From positions 39,947 to 103,946 of the forward strand of contig NZ_JAGETY010000017.1 of the NCBI RefSeq assembly GCF_017571525.1: a stretch of 64,000 bases of DNA, in the 5' to 3' direction. Source of the DNA: Hymenobacter sp. BT559 (GTDB taxonomy: Bacteria; Bacteroidota; Bacteroidia; Cytophagales; Hymenobacteraceae). Below the pieces are notes generated by a model. The model was not told the DNA's origin. It did not search any database and was given only the letters and a program-made list of their open reading frames with translations. Both the position numbers and the translations under genes were made by a program. Within the stretch, counting starts at the first letter, position 1; every line of letters starts with the position of its first letter. Of this stretch, positions 16,537-25,995 are shown one piece after another.

Positions 16537-18885
16537 ATGCCGGCCAAAACCCTCGCCTTTAGCATTCTACGACAACGGCGGTTATTGGTGAGCTTGCTGC
16601 TGCTGCTCACTGGCATCTTCGGTTGGCACGCCCGCAAGGCTGAGATTACGTACAACTTAACCAACGTAGTCAGCCCCACGGACCCTGACCTGCTCTACTT
16701 TCAGCAGTTCCAGCAGATGTTTGGCCAAGACGGTAACGTGCTCGTGGTGGGGCTAGCCGACTCCCGGGTGTACCAGCTAGCGGGCTTTCGAGCGCTTCAA
16801 CGCTTTAGCCAAGGCCTAACCCTGGTGCCCGGCGTCACGCGGGTACTAGCCCTGCCCACGCTGCCGGCTATCCAGAAAGATTCGGTGCAGGAGCGATTCA
16901 CAGCCCGCCCGCTGTTTGAACCCTTGCCAGCTACGCAAGCCCGCCTCGACAGCCTGCTGGCCCTGGTGCGGCAGGAGCCGCTCTACCAAGGGCAGGTACT
17001 CAACCCACGCACGGGCGCCACCTTATTGGCCCTGACCCTCGACCCGGCCTACGTCAATTCGGCGCGGCTGCAAGCCGTGCTCCGGCAGATTACGGGCCGG
17101 GCCGACCAGTTTGAGCACCAAACCGGTATCCACCTGCATTTCGCCGGCCTACCCTATATCCAGGCGGTCGTTACGGCTAAGGTCACCAGCGAGATGCGGT
17201 TCTTCCTGGTGCTTTCCGTGCTTATCATGGCCCTCACGCTCTACATGTTTTTTCGGTCCTGGGCGGCCGTGGTCATTCCGCTACTGGTCGTGCTGGTCGT
17301 TGTGGTGTGGACCGTCGGCTCGCTGGTGCTGCTGGGCTATAAGATTACTTTGCTCACGGGGCTGCTGCCGACGATTATGGTCGTGATTTGCCTGCCCAAC
17401 TGTACGTACCTGCTGGCCCGCTACTATTACGACTACCGCAAATCCGGCAACCAAGTTCTGGCCATGCTGCGGGTGATGCGCAAAATCGGGGTCGTGACGC
17501 TGCTCAATAATACGACCACGGCCATCGGGTTTTTCGTGTTCTGCTTCACCGACATTGCCGTGCTTTTCCAGTTTGGGCTGGTGGCTACGCTCAATATTTT
17601 CGGGGCCTTTTTGGTATCGTTTATTCTGATACCCATCCTTTTTACCCATCTACCCCCGCCCACCACTAGGCAGGTGCGGCGCCTCGAAGCCCGCCCGCTC
17701 GTGCGGCTGCTGGCTCTGCTGGAGCGGGTCGTTTTGCAGCACCGCCCCGGGGTGTATGCGCTCACCGCCGGCTTACTCGTGCTTGCGGCGCTGGGCCTGA
17801 CGCGCGTTAATTCGGTCGCGACCATGGTGGATGACATTCCCCTGGGTAGTCCGGTCCGGGCGGACCTGCGCTTCTTTCAGCAGCAATTCAGTGGCGTGAT
17901 GCCCCTGGAAATTGTGGTGGATACCGGCCACAAGCGGGGCGTCCAGCAGCTGCCGAATCTGGCGCGCATCGACCAGTTCGAGCAGTATCTGGCTACCCTA
18001 CCGGGCCTCACGCCCTCGCTTAGCGTAGTGACCGGGCTCAAAACCGCGACTCGGGCGTTTTACAACAACGCGCCCGGTTCGTACCGCTTGCCCGATGCGA
18101 CAGAAGTCGTTTTTATGCAGCGGTATCTGACGCGCTCGCAGCGGGCGGGTGGCCGGGCTGCCTTTGGTCTGCCGACCCTGGTAGACTCCACCGGGCAGCG
18201 CGCCCGGCTTTCACTGCGCATGGCGGACATAGGCTCCACTCGGTTAGCTAGCCTGCTTCAGCAGATTGACTCCCGGGCTCGAATCCTGTTTGCCGGCTCC
18301 AGCCTGAAGGCTCACCTGACGGGAACGACGCTCATTTTCACGAAGGGCACGGCCTACCTCATTCATACGCTCAAGGATAGTCTGCTGCTGGCCTTTCTCC
18401 TGGTGGGGCTCGTGGTCTACCTACTCTTTCGCAGCTTCCCGACCGTTTTCTTTGCTTTAGTGCCGAATCTGGTCACGCTGCTGCTCACGGGCGGGTTGAT
18501 GGGGTACCTAGGCATTCCGCTCAAGCCGAGCACTGCCCTCATCTTCAGCATTGCGCTGGGCATTGATGGCGACAACTCCATTCACCTGCTGGCCAAATAC
18601 CGCCAGGAGCTGGTTCTTAACGGCGGGTGGGCCCGGGCCGCTATTGCCACTACCCTGCGCGAGGCGGGCACCAGCATGCTCTTTACCAGCATTATCCTGC
18701 TGCTGGGCTTCGGGGTTTTTATTTTCAGCGACTTCGGCGGCACCCAGGCGTTGGGCATCCTGATGGGCGCGTCCCTACTACTGACCAACTTTTCGAACCT
18801 GGTGCTGCTGCCCTGCCTGCTGCTAACGTTTGCGCCAGCCCGCCAGCGGGAGCCCGTAGCAAGTGGCTTACCTCTCCTACAGTGA
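16537..18885 (+). CDS. RND/MMPL-family lipid exporter-like transporter
   Basis: A 782-residue inner-membrane protein with the two-fold RND architecture: one N-terminal helix (about 15-28), a periplasmic domain of about 200 residues, a block of about five helices (SEMRFFLVLSVLIMALTLYMFF onward), then a second periplasmic domain and a second helix block (LLAFLLVGLVVYLLFRSF to the end). The sequence LLNNTTTAIGFFVFC and the later GIDGDNSIHLLAKY are typical of MMPL proteins. MMPL transporters of this size move lipids, hopanoids or other hydrophobic compounds to the outer leaflet, powered by proton flux. The nearby glycosyltransferase and MlaE-like permease support a lipid envelope role. The substrate is not predictable. 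Confidence 0.85.
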   Translation: MPAKTLAFSILRQRRLLVSLLLLLTGIFGWHARKAEITYNLTNVVSPTDPDLLYFQQFQQMFGQDGNVLVVGLADSRVYQLAGFRALQRFSQGLTLVPGVTRVLALPTLPAIQKDSVQERFTARPLFEPLPATQARLDSLLALVRQEPLYQGQVLNPRTGATLLALTLDPAYVNSARLQAVLRQITGRADQFEHQTGIHLHFAGLPYIQAVVTAKVTSEMRFFLVLSVLIMALTLYMFFRSWAAVVIPLLVVLVVVVWTVGSLVLLGYKITLLTGLLPTIMVVICLPNCTYLLARYYYDYRKSGNQVLAMLRVMRKIGVVTLLNNTTTAIGFFVFCFTDIAVLFQFGLVATLNIFGAFLVSFILIPILFTHLPPPTTRQVRRLEARPLVRLLALLERVVLQHRPGVYALTAGLLVLAALGLTRVNSVATMVDDIPLGSPVRADLRFFQQQFSGVMPLEIVVDTGHKRGVQQLPNLARIDQFEQYLATLPGLTPSLSVVTGLKTATRAFYNNAPGSYRLPDATEVVFMQRYLTRSQRAGGRAAFGLPTLVDSTGQRARLSLRMADIGSTRLASLLQQIDSRARILFAGSSLKAHLTGTTLIFTKGTAYLIHTLKDSLLLAFLLVGLVVYLLFRSFPTVFFALVPNLVTLLLTGGLMGYLGIPLKPSTALIFSIALGIDGDNSIHLLAKYRQELVLNGGWARAAIATTLREAGTSMLFTSIILLLGFGVFIFSDFGGTQALGILMGASLLLTNFSNLVLLPCLLLTFAPARQREPVASGLPLLQ

Positions 18886-19139
18886 GTGGCGAATAGCTAG
18901 ACAACACAGAATAGCCAGTAGCTGCGCCGCAAAATTTGGCGGCACGGACCTGACGCCCCTAGGCAACTGACTACTAACCTGCTGATTCGCTATTTTTTCG
19001 CAACTAGCTAAAATAAATGTAGCAAGGGCGTAGGGGGATATAAGCTCAACAGTATCTATTGCTTAATTCCCAGGCCGCGCAGTAGCTGAGCGCTGGGGAG
19101 GTTGTCTTTATTCCCTCATTAGCAAGCCGGTCACCGTTC

Positions 19140-20348
19140 ATGCGCATCGCCTATTTCTCTGAATGTATGCTGCCCGGCCAGGACGGCGTTTCGCGGGTCG
19201 TAAATCGGGCTGCCGCCTATCAGCGGGAGTTGGGTAATACCCTCTGCTGGATTACCGCGGTGCCCGACCCGCACTTGCCCGAGCAGCAGCTCAGCACCTT
19301 CAGCATTCCCGTGCCAGGGTACGCCCCCTACCGCATGAGCCTGGGCTGGACGCAGGCCCTGCGCGCCAGGCTCATCGCTTTTCAGCCGGATATTCTGCAC
19401 ATCCATGCCCCGTTCTGGCTCGGGTGGGCGGCGGCGCGGCTGGCCCGGCAACTGGGCATTCCGTGCGTAGCGACCTACCACACCGACTTTATTAGCTACG
19501 CCAGCTACCACGGCGCGCGCTGGCTGGCCCCCGGCATCCGCTGGCTCAACCGCCGGGTATATAACGCGTGCACCCTGACGCTCGCCCCCTCGTGCGCCAC
19601 CCAGACCATGCTCACGGCCGATGGAATTGCGCGAACGCGGGTGCTGCCGCACGGCGTGGATACAACAGCTTTTCAGCCGCGCTTTCGCTCGGCGGCGTGG
19701 CGTAAGCCCTTTGGGGCGGACAGCTGCATCCTACTGTACGTGGGGCGGCTGGTGTGGGAAAAAGACCTGGCACTGCTAGCCCAGGTGCTGCCCGACCTGC
19801 TGGCCCGCCGACCCGATGTAACGTTCGTTTTTGTGGGCGACGGCCCGGCCCGCGCCACTCTGCAGTCGCAGCTGCCTCAGGCACACTTTCTGGGTTATCA
19901 GACGGGTGACGACTTAGCCACTGCCTACGCCTCCAGCGATGCGCTCGTGTTTCCGTCTGCTACCGAAACCTTTGGCAACGTGACGCTGGAGGCGATGGCC
20001 TCGGGCCTAACCTGCCTGGTGGCCGATGCGGGCGGCTCAGCCGATTTAGTCGAGCACCGGGTGACGGGCCTCAAATTCACACCGCACTGCGCCCATAGCC
20101 TGGCCAGCAACCTGCGCGAGCTGGTGGCCGACAAAACCCAGCGCCGGCGCATGGCCGCGCATGCCCTGGTTTTCGCCCAAACTCAGACCTGGGAAGCTAT
20201 CCTGGACCAGCAGCAAGCAGTCTATGCGGAAGCAGTGGCCCACCTGGCCTATACCGGCGCAACCCTCTGGGTTTCTTCCGACCGGAGCCAGCAGCCCACC
20301 CCGGAAGCGGCCCGAGAGCTCCCGTCCTGGCATTCGCAGTTGGCCTAA
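19140..20348 (+). CDS. Glycosyltransferase family 4 (GT-B fold)
   Basis: A 402-residue cytoplasmic glycosyltransferase. The N-terminal acceptor domain begins MRIAYFSECMLPGQDGVSRVV with the usual glycine-rich loop and continues ILHIHAPFWLG and ATYHTDF. The C-terminal donor domain has LLYVGRLVWEKDL, VFVGDGPAR and the catalytic-type segment FPSATETFGNVTLEAMASG, whose E-x7-E acidic pair is the retaining GT4 motif. It probably transfers a sugar from a nucleotide donor to a lipid or polymer. It lies between an MMPL transporter and an MlaE permease, so a glycolipid product is a reasonable guess. A shortened relative is at 10470-10763. Confidence 0.88.
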   Translation: MRIAYFSECMLPGQDGVSRVVNRAAAYQRELGNTLCWITAVPDPHLPEQQLSTFSIPVPGYAPYRMSLGWTQALRARLIAFQPDILHIHAPFWLGWAAARLARQLGIPCVATYHTDFISYASYHGARWLAPGIRWLNRRVYNACTLTLAPSCATQTMLTADGIARTRVLPHGVDTTAFQPRFRSAAWRKPFGADSCILLYVGRLVWEKDLALLAQVLPDLLARRPDVTFVFVGDGPARATLQSQLPQAHFLGYQTGDDLATAYASSDALVFPSATETFGNVTLEAMASGLTCLVADAGGSADLVEHRVTGLKFTPHCAHSLASNLRELVADKTQRRRMAAHALVFAQTQTWEAILDQQQAVYAEAVAHLAYTGATLWVSSDRSQQPTPEAARELPSWHSQLA

Positions 20349-20426
20349 GTGTGGTAACCCAGCCGGCGCCAGGTAGAGGGGGCTTGTATTCGAAGAAGTA
20401 AGTAGCGCTAGTGTAGCCCGTAGTGA

Positions 20427-21182
20427 GTGGTCAAGTTTAAGTTTCCCCGGCCAGTAGCCGCCTTTGGCCGCTTCTGGCTCTTTCTGCAGGCGATGCTCAG
20501 GCAGCCGGAGCGGGGGCCGGTGCTCTGGCACCGCACGCTGGAAGAAGCCGTTAGTATTGGGACGGACTCCGTTTTTATTGTCGGGTTGGTGGCCTTCTTT
20601 ATCGGGGCCGTCACCTGCGTCCAGATTGCCTATAACATGGTCAATCCGCTCGTGCCGGTCAGTATGGTCGGCTACATGGTGCGCGAGATGATGATTCTGG
20701 AAATGGCTCCCACTATTACCAGCATTGTGCTCGCCGGCAAGGTCGGCTCCTCCATCGCCGGGGGCCTCGGCACGATGCGGATTACCGAGCAGATTTCGGC
20801 GATGGACGTCATGGGCATTAATTCGGCTTCTTACCTAGTGCTACCCCGCGTGCTGGCTGCCTTGTTTGTATTTCCCTTGCTCGTCATCCTGGCCATGAGT
20901 GTGGGCATTCTGGGAGGATATACCGCCAGTCAGGCCGCGGGGCTAATGGCCAGCAACGACTACATCACGGGAATTCGCTACGACTTTGTGCCTTATACAG
21001 TGCTGTTTGCGCTTATCAAGTCCATCGTCTTCGCGTTTTTAATCGCTAGTATTGCCGCCTATAAAGGGTACACGATGCGCGGCGGCGCGCTGGAAGTGGG
21101 CCTGGCCGGTACGGCGGCCGTCACAAATTCCATTATTGCCGTGTTGCTGGCCGACTATCTGATGGCTGCCCTGCTATTATAA
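20427..21182 (+). CDS. MlaE-family ABC transporter permease
   Basis: A 251-residue inner-membrane permease with five to six helices. It has the MlaE hallmark segments: the N-terminal amphipathic region (RTLEEAVSIGTDSVFIVGLVAFF), then EMAPTITSIVLAGKVGSSIAGGLGTMRITEQISAMDVMGI, which is the coupling/charged region, and DFVPYTVLFALIKSIVF. The start is GTG at 20427. MlaE works with the MlaF ATPase and an MlaD/MCE substrate-binding protein to move phospholipids between membranes. No ATPase or MCE gene follows within this window, so the complex is either split over the genome or incomplete here. It sits 78 bp after the glycosyltransferase. Confidence 0.9.
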   Translation: MVKFKFPRPVAAFGRFWLFLQAMLRQPERGPVLWHRTLEEAVSIGTDSVFIVGLVAFFIGAVTCVQIAYNMVNPLVPVSMVGYMVREMMILEMAPTITSIVLAGKVGSSIAGGLGTMRITEQISAMDVMGINSASYLVLPRVLAALFVFPLLVILAMSVGILGGYTASQAAGLMASNDYITGIRYDFVPYTVLFALIKSIVFAFLIASIAAYKGYTMRGGALEVGLAGTAAVTNSIIAVLLADYLMAALLL

Positions 21183-21453
21183 AGGTCATAGCCTACCGAG
21201 GAGCACCACTAGGTACTGACTAATCGGCGTTCGTTCAAGCAAGAATAAGAAGTAACGCTAACTGATTCGGAACCATACCAGCAGCCGACGTTCAGCTATC
21301 TACCCTAGCAGTGCTGCGACAACTTCAAGGGCTTCAGCGGCAATTAGTTGGAATTAGTCGAGTAACGCAGGAGGCATCAAAGAGGAACCGGTATTTTTAT
21401 TCGCTGCCGCTAGGGCCAACTTCAACAGCCCGGCCAACCTACTAGACTTTCAC

Positions 21454-22548
21454 ATGCGCTACTCTTACCGCTTAGGATGCTTTGTCCTACTAGCCCTGCC
21501 AGCTCTGCTGGCCTGGCAGCACCAAACGCCCAGGCTGACTAATACAGCTATCATCAGTACCCAACCAATAGCGGCTCCTGGTTGCGCCAAGGCGCAAGGG
21601 TTGGCGCGCGTCGTATGCCTAGCGGAGGCTTTTAAAGCCACCTTGAGCCCTAGTCAGCTGGCGGAGCTGCAGCGGTCGTACTCCAAGACCGAAGCTGCCT
21701 GCTGGTCAAACTTTCCGCAGCAATTTTCGCGGCCCCAGCGAGTCGGCATTGCCTTGGGGTCACTTACGGCGCCGCAGCTAGCCGCAGCCAAGGCCTTGCT
21801 GGCCAGTGTGCTGGTGCCCGGCGTACCAAACGAGGGCTACGATGAGCTGGAGGGTAACCTGGTCGCCGATAACTACCTGGGCACGGCTACTAACCAGACC
21901 CAAACCTTTGGGGCGGGCAACTATTATCTGGCCCTGCTGGGCACGCCGAGTCTGACGGGTCGCTGGGAGCTCCAGTACGGGGGGCATCACTTTGCTTTTG
22001 CCAATACGTACCAGGGCGGTAAGACTGCGGGCGTAACGCCTGACTTCCGGGGTGCCGAGCCGATGACGCCCGTTACCGACCACGGCCACATCTACCAGCC
22101 GCTAGAGCAGGAGCGCGCCGCCCTGGCTGCCTTGCTGGGCAGCCTGAGTACCGCCGAGCGGGCCAAAGCCCGGCTCACCACCTCCTTTAACGACGTGCTG
22201 CTGGGACCCGGGCAGGATGGGCAGTTCCCCACTACCCGGCAGGGCGTGCGGCTCAGCGAGCTGAGCGCCGCGCAGCAGCAATTAGCCCTGCAAGCCATCC
22301 AGCGCTACGTCGGCGACCTAGATGCGGTCACCGCCGCCCCCATCCTGGCTCGCTACGCCGCCGAGCTGCCTGCCACTTACCTGGCTTTTGTAGGCGGTGG
22401 CACCATGAGCCATGCCCACGACTACGTGCGCCTCGATGGGCCCAGCTTGTGGCTGGAGTACTCGGGCCAGCCCAGCCGCGATTTTCCGGGCACCGTGCAC
22501 CCGCACTCGGTCTGGCGCGACCGTAGCACCGACTACGGCGGGCGCTAG
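21454..22548 (+). CDS. Secreted DUF3500 protein without sorting tail
   Basis: A 364-residue paralogue of the protein at 2034-3437. Residues 1-21 form a signal peptide. The DUF3500 region contains VPNEGYDELE, WELQYGGHHF and LDGPSLWLEYSG, then the terminal HSVWRDRSTDYGGR. Here the reading frame stops right after the domain, so the T9SS sorting domain of the paralogue is missing and this copy is probably periplasmic or delivered another way. Conserved His, Asp and Tyr residues in GGHH and DYGG could be catalytic or metal-binding, but nothing is known for the family. Single-gene unit; the closest neighbours are the MlaE permease upstream and unannotated DNA downstream. Confidence 0.82.
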   Translation: MRYSYRLGCFVLLALPALLAWQHQTPRLTNTAIISTQPIAAPGCAKAQGLARVVCLAEAFKATLSPSQLAELQRSYSKTEAACWSNFPQQFSRPQRVGIALGSLTAPQLAAAKALLASVLVPGVPNEGYDELEGNLVADNYLGTATNQTQTFGAGNYYLALLGTPSLTGRWELQYGGHHFAFANTYQGGKTAGVTPDFRGAEPMTPVTDHGHIYQPLEQERAALAALLGSLSTAERAKARLTTSFNDVLLGPGQDGQFPTTRQGVRLSELSAAQQQLALQAIQRYVGDLDAVTAAPILARYAAELPATYLAFVGGGTMSHAHDYVRLDGPSLWLEYSGQPSRDFPGTVHPHSVWRDRSTDYGGR

Positions 22549-22996
22549 GCGGCCGGGTCGCTGAGGGTGAAGGGTCATCCCAGCGCCCTACCAGAAGAAC
22601 TAAGGGCGTAACTGAGGTGTTGACAGCATGGGGAAGGCACCATGAGCAGCACTTGGAGGCGCTCAGCGTGGCGACGCAGGCGTAGCCGAAGCTTGTCCGA
22701 GAACGCGGGTGGCTGTTGCAAAACTCTGAACTAGCTATCCACTGACGCCTCAGGCGGCCAAGATAAGCTAGCAACCCACCTTAACTAAGCTCATTTAAGT
22801 CTATTATTAGCGATGCGGCCTGCTTCCGAGCTATCCGCAGCGTTCTGCAACAGCCACGACCGTTTGCAACACGTTATCAGTCTGAGGCCACTCCTTTGAG
22901 CTAGACTTTTAACTAGGGTCGCCGTGCGACGGAACGCTACTAAAGACGGTAAGCTAAGCCGAAACGGAGGGTGCGCGAGTGAACGGCCCCGTTCAC
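22549..22996. other. No gene seen
   Basis: About 450 bp between the DUF3500 gene and the decayed barrel gene. I see no protein-like frame, RNA gene or repeat here. Confidence 0.5.
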
Positions 22997-23685
22997 TTAG
23001 TAATCGGGTACGTCGGCCAGCACATTCCGCAGGTCGGTCAGCTCCCACGCGTAGCTCGCCGAGAGGCCCCATCGGTGGTACCACCCCGTCACATCTGCCC
23101 GCACGCGCCAGTCCAGTTGGTGGGCCAACGAGTAAGGCGTGTTGATGGTCCAGGCGGGGCTGGTGGTGATAAACGTGTCGTCGTGGGTGTCCTCCCCCAT
23201 TTCGCGGGCGGCCAGCAGCACGGCTAGCTCCGGGCCGGCCAGGGCATCGACTTGCACCCTTCCGTGGCCCAGCCGCTGCCCGAAGCCCGCCAGCTGCGTC
23301 ATTCGCAAGTGCGCCGCGCCCGTGGCCGCAACCGTCAAGGGCCCGGCGTAGTGGGGAGGCGGGAAATCAAAGCGCGTCACCGCCGCCCGGCTGCGCGCGT
23401 AGTCATACCCCAGGTCCAGAGTCGCGAGCCAGTCCCTCGCCCCCACGTATTGTGCCCGCACACTGGCTCCCACGCCCGTCCCCTAACTAGGGCCATACGG
23501 ATTAGAGGCATAGGCCGCCGGAGAGGCCTGCTCAGAAAAATCCTTATTTATCGTAGTCGCACGCTGTGTGCCGTCGCCGGCGAAGCGGAATAAGCCGAGC
23601 TGTATTCGACCTGGTACTTCGGTATGTTGCGCGAGGGGGGGCGTGGTTAGCAGCGCGGAAAAAGTCAAAGTAAGGAGGTTTTCAT
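22997..23685 (-). pseudogene. Small outer-membrane beta-barrel protein, broken
   Basis: On the minus strand an ATG at 23685 begins MKTSLL, then one missing base shifts the frame. The next frame continues the signal peptide (TFSALLTTPPLAQ) and mature start (PGRIQLGLF). An in-frame TAG at 23485-23483 then interrupts, and the frame resumes as GASVRAQYVGARDWLATLDLGYDYARS and continues with alternating strands (LDWRVRADVTGWYHRWGLSASYAWELTD) to the stop at 22997. The alternating hydrophobic pattern fits a small outer-membrane beta barrel of about 220 residues. Two lesions make it inactive. The premature stop is again TAG. Confidence 0.6.
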
Positions 23686-23917
23686 GGGGAGCGGAATACG
23701 TGTAAGCGCAGCAACGAAATTAGGAGCCAATGTTTTGCGTATTCGTTGTAGTAGCAGGTAGGTGCCTACGCAAAAACACAGCTACCCCCTTAAAACACCA
23801 TTCTTGGCCCTCATTTCCAGAACTTTAACCCCGCATTGGTTTCAAGAGGGGGTTTATACCTTCCTTTTTGCAAGTGCAAAATACCCGTATAACCTCAAGT
23901 AGTAGCCTGTTAACTAA

Positions 23918-24331
23918 TCACTTATATGTATCAATAAGCGTGATTTCAGGCAATGCCGTAGCCCCGGGCGGCATCGCGGGGACCGCGTTCCATTCGTACC
24001 CGGTTTTCCACGGCGTTTGCTGCGCGTAAGGCACGAGCTGATACTGAAACGTGATAGTCTGGCCCACCTGATAATCGGCGGTAGCGGGCAGCGAGAACGT
24101 TTTCACCTGCTGGTAAAGTGTGCCCTGGTAGCCCGCAAGAGACAGCGGGGCCACGTCAATGCGCCAGCGCGGGCGCGGGTTTTGCCCAGTCCCATCAAGG
24201 GTGGTTTCTACTTTGACCAGCCGTCCGCTTGTTAAGTCCGAGGCAGGGGACGCATCGCCGCCTTTCTGGCACCCACTGCTGATGGTCAGCCAACTCGCGG
24301 TGGCTAGGGCGGGTAGTGAAACAGCTTTCAT
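23918..24331 (-). CDS. Small lipoprotein, function unknown
   Basis: About 137 residues from the ATG at 24331 (the frame opens three codons earlier). The start is MKAVSLPALATASWL with lipobox ISSGC, Cys at about 21, so a lipoprotein. The mature part has a beta-rich look: RWRIDVAPLSLAGYQGTLYQQVKTFSL and YQVGQTITFQYQLVPY. No family recognised, no catalytic motif, and no operon partner. It is probably exposed in the periplasm or on the outer membrane. Confidence 0.6.
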   Translation of the reverse strand: MKAVSLPALATASWLTISSGCQKGGDASPASDLTSGRLVKVETTLDGTGQNPRPRWRIDVAPLSLAGYQGTLYQQVKTFSLPATADYQVGQTITFQYQLVPYAQQTPWKTGYEWNAVPAMPPGATALPEITLIDTYK

Positions 24332-24447
24332 AGCAGGCACGAAGTGGTAAAAAGGGGTAGTTGGCTACAAAAGCTTGATAGATAACGAAATGATAGCTAT
24401 TTAGCGTAAATCGTTGCATCGACGCTAATGATAAATAAAAAAGCCGA

Positions 24448-24788
24448 TTATTTAGTGTGTAAAACCGGAAAAGTACCACGCCGGCCGTCAACCGGGCCAA
24501 TACCGATTTGGCAAAGTCGGCCACCTGAACGCCCGTGGTGTGCGTCCTGCAGTTGGCGGCCCAGTATATCGTCGGCCGCCAGCTCCAGCATGGTTTTTTC
24601 CAGCCCCTGCACGAACAGCACCTGCAGGTAGCCGCCCATGCTCACCGTGGCACTCACCTGTTCGATGGTGTGCAGGGTGTTGCGGCTGATAACGGCGCCC
24701 GCTACGCGCGCCGCAGGCGGATATGCTCGCCGGTTTGTGTCAGCAACGGCTGCAGGCGGGGAAGTAAGACGACGGAGTCTTTCGGCAT
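24448..24788 (-). pseudogene. XRE/HipB-type regulator, internally deleted and frameshifted
   Basis: From the ATG at 24788 on the minus strand one frame reads MPKDSVVLLPRLQPLLTQTGEHIRLRRA, the start of a HipB/Y4mF-type HTH protein. The matching C-terminal half is in another frame: ISRNTLHTIEQVSATVSMGGYLQ, then LELAADDILGRQLQDA, which is the usual SMG / LAADD / LGRKLQDA tail of HipB-type antitoxins. The middle of the HTH (about 6-12 residues) is gone at about 24705-24720 and the frame is shifted there. No HipA kinase gene follows. A perfect operator-like palindrome sits just upstream (24792-24839), so the regulator decayed while its site stayed intact. Confidence 0.6.
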
Positions 24789-24791
24789 AAA

Positions 24792-24839
24792 GCGCAATAT
24801 AAGGAGCAATTATACGCAATTTCGCTCCTTATATTGCGC
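24792..24839. promoter_or_regulatory. Perfect 16-bp palindrome, likely operator of the decayed HipB-type gene
   Basis: GCGCAATATAAGGAGC (24792-24807) is the exact reverse complement of GCTCCTTATATTGCGC (24824-24839), with a 16-base spacer. It starts 4 bases upstream of the ATG of the decayed XRE gene and 35 bases beyond the repB stop. Position and symmetry suit an autoregulatory operator; a repB terminator is the alternative, but there is no T tract. Confidence 0.5.
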
Positions 24840-24873
24840 ATTACAGACAGCTGTTATTCTTACTGCCGAGGGG

Positions 24874-25818
24874 CTAGCGCAGGCCACAGATTTTCAGGAA
24901 CAGTCCTCCTGGGTTCTTCGTGGCCTTAACCTTGTCGGTTTTCAGCTGATAGGTGAACTTGAAGAGTTGGTCCAGGTGCTTGGGGTCGCCCAGGATGGTA
25001 GCCACCAGCTGGGGCTGGGTGATGCCCAGCGTTTCCAGGTGCTGGCGGGCCGCAGTAGCCCGGGCATCCTCGGCGGGCTGCTCAAAAGGAATGGGCAGCT
25101 GCTGGGGCTGCTGGCGGGCAATGGTGAAGCGCACCGCATCATAGGCCCTCCCCTTCTTCACCAGCTGGTAGTCAACCTTGAGGTCGGTGTGCTCGCTGAC
25201 CTGGCGCACGGCAATGTCCAATACCCGGGCTTTGAGCTGGCTGATGTTTTGAAACAGCTCCGGCTCCCTGCCCTTGGGGTCCTTCAGGTGCAGCATCTGC
25301 TTGAACTCGTCGAGTGGGTAGGTGCGCGTAGTGGCCTTGTCCTTCCACTGGCTGACGAGCTGGTAAATGCGCTTGGCGTACTTGCTGCTCAGCTTCAGGG
25401 CCGAGTGCAGCTGGTAGGAGGTGAAGTTTTCCTTGAGGTTGAACAGAAAGGGCCGGATGGGCGCGGCCAGCTGAATCTGCAGGCAGCCTTTGCCTTTGAT
25501 GTACTCTACCCGCTGAAACATCCACAGCTGCTGGTAGGTCCGCTCGTTTTCCACCTCGAACATGCGCGAGCCCATGTCGGCCGTCGCCTCGCGCAGCTGC
25601 TGATAGTTCCACTGCCGCCCCGTCAGGGCTTCCACGTCCTTGACGTAGATGGTGTACTCCTGGTCCGGGGTGTCATCCCGGCGCAGCCGGGACAGCAGGT
25701 AAAAGAAGATGTCCAGCTGGCAGGCGGTGTAGTCGTAGCGGGCCTGCGTGATGGCGTTGTGCTGGCGGACGACGGGCACGGCCGTCACCACGGCTACGGA
25801 AGTATCTACTGACTCCAT
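24874..25818 (-). CDS. repB: RepB, Rep_3-family plasmid replication initiator
   Basis: A 314-residue replication initiator from the ATG at 25818 (the frame opens at 25869, inside the control region). It has the two winged-helix (WH) domains of Rep_3 proteins: WH1 with VRQHNAITQARYDYTACQLDIFFYLLSRL and YTIYVKDVEALTGR, and WH2 with SSKYAKRIYQLVSQWKDK and TYPLDEFKQMLHL...ISQLKARVLDIAVRQVSEHTDL. Such proteins bind iterons as monomers to open the origin and repress their own gene as dimers. Five direct iterons lie just upstream (25894-25995). The gene marks this window as plasmid DNA. Confidence 0.9.
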   Translation of the reverse strand: MESVDTSVAVVTAVPVVRQHNAITQARYDYTACQLDIFFYLLSRLRRDDTPDQEYTIYVKDVEALTGRQWNYQQLREATADMGSRMFEVENERTYQQLWMFQRVEYIKGKGCLQIQLAAPIRPFLFNLKENFTSYQLHSALKLSSKYAKRIYQLVSQWKDKATTRTYPLDEFKQMLHLKDPKGREPELFQNISQLKARVLDIAVRQVSEHTDLKVDYQLVKKGRAYDAVRFTIARQQPQQLPIPFEQPAEDARATAARQHLETLGITQPQLVATILGDPKHLDQLFKFTYQLKTDKVKATKNPGGLFLKICGLR

Positions 25819-25893
25819 TGCGAGGGGGTTAGGTCGCAAATGTAAGCAAGTAGCCGATATAAAAACCACGGTGCTAATTGGGCGTGGTAGTTG

Positions 25894-25995
25894 GCTTATA
25901 AAACGTGGTGCTCAGGCTTATAAAACGTGGTAGTTCACTTATAAAACGTGGTATTAAAAGGTATAAAAAGTGGTTTTTCGCTTATAAAAAGTGGT
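25894..25995. repeat. Five direct iterons upstream of repB
   Basis: Five copies of a 15-16 bp unit, consensus GCTTATAAAACGTGGT or GCTTATAAAAAGTGGT, at 25894-25909, 25916-25931, 25937-25952, 25960-25974 (GGTATAAAAAGTGGT) and 25980-25995. Starts are 20-23 bp apart, two helical turns, so all face the same side of the helix. They lie 76 bp upstream of the repB start. The last two differ in the same position (A for C), which may grade RepB affinity. Confidence 0.85.

Noticed and set aside
24535..25812. A long plus-strand frame over repB
   Set aside because: It mirrors the minus-strand Rep_3 gene, whose family signatures are clear; the plus protein has no such pattern.
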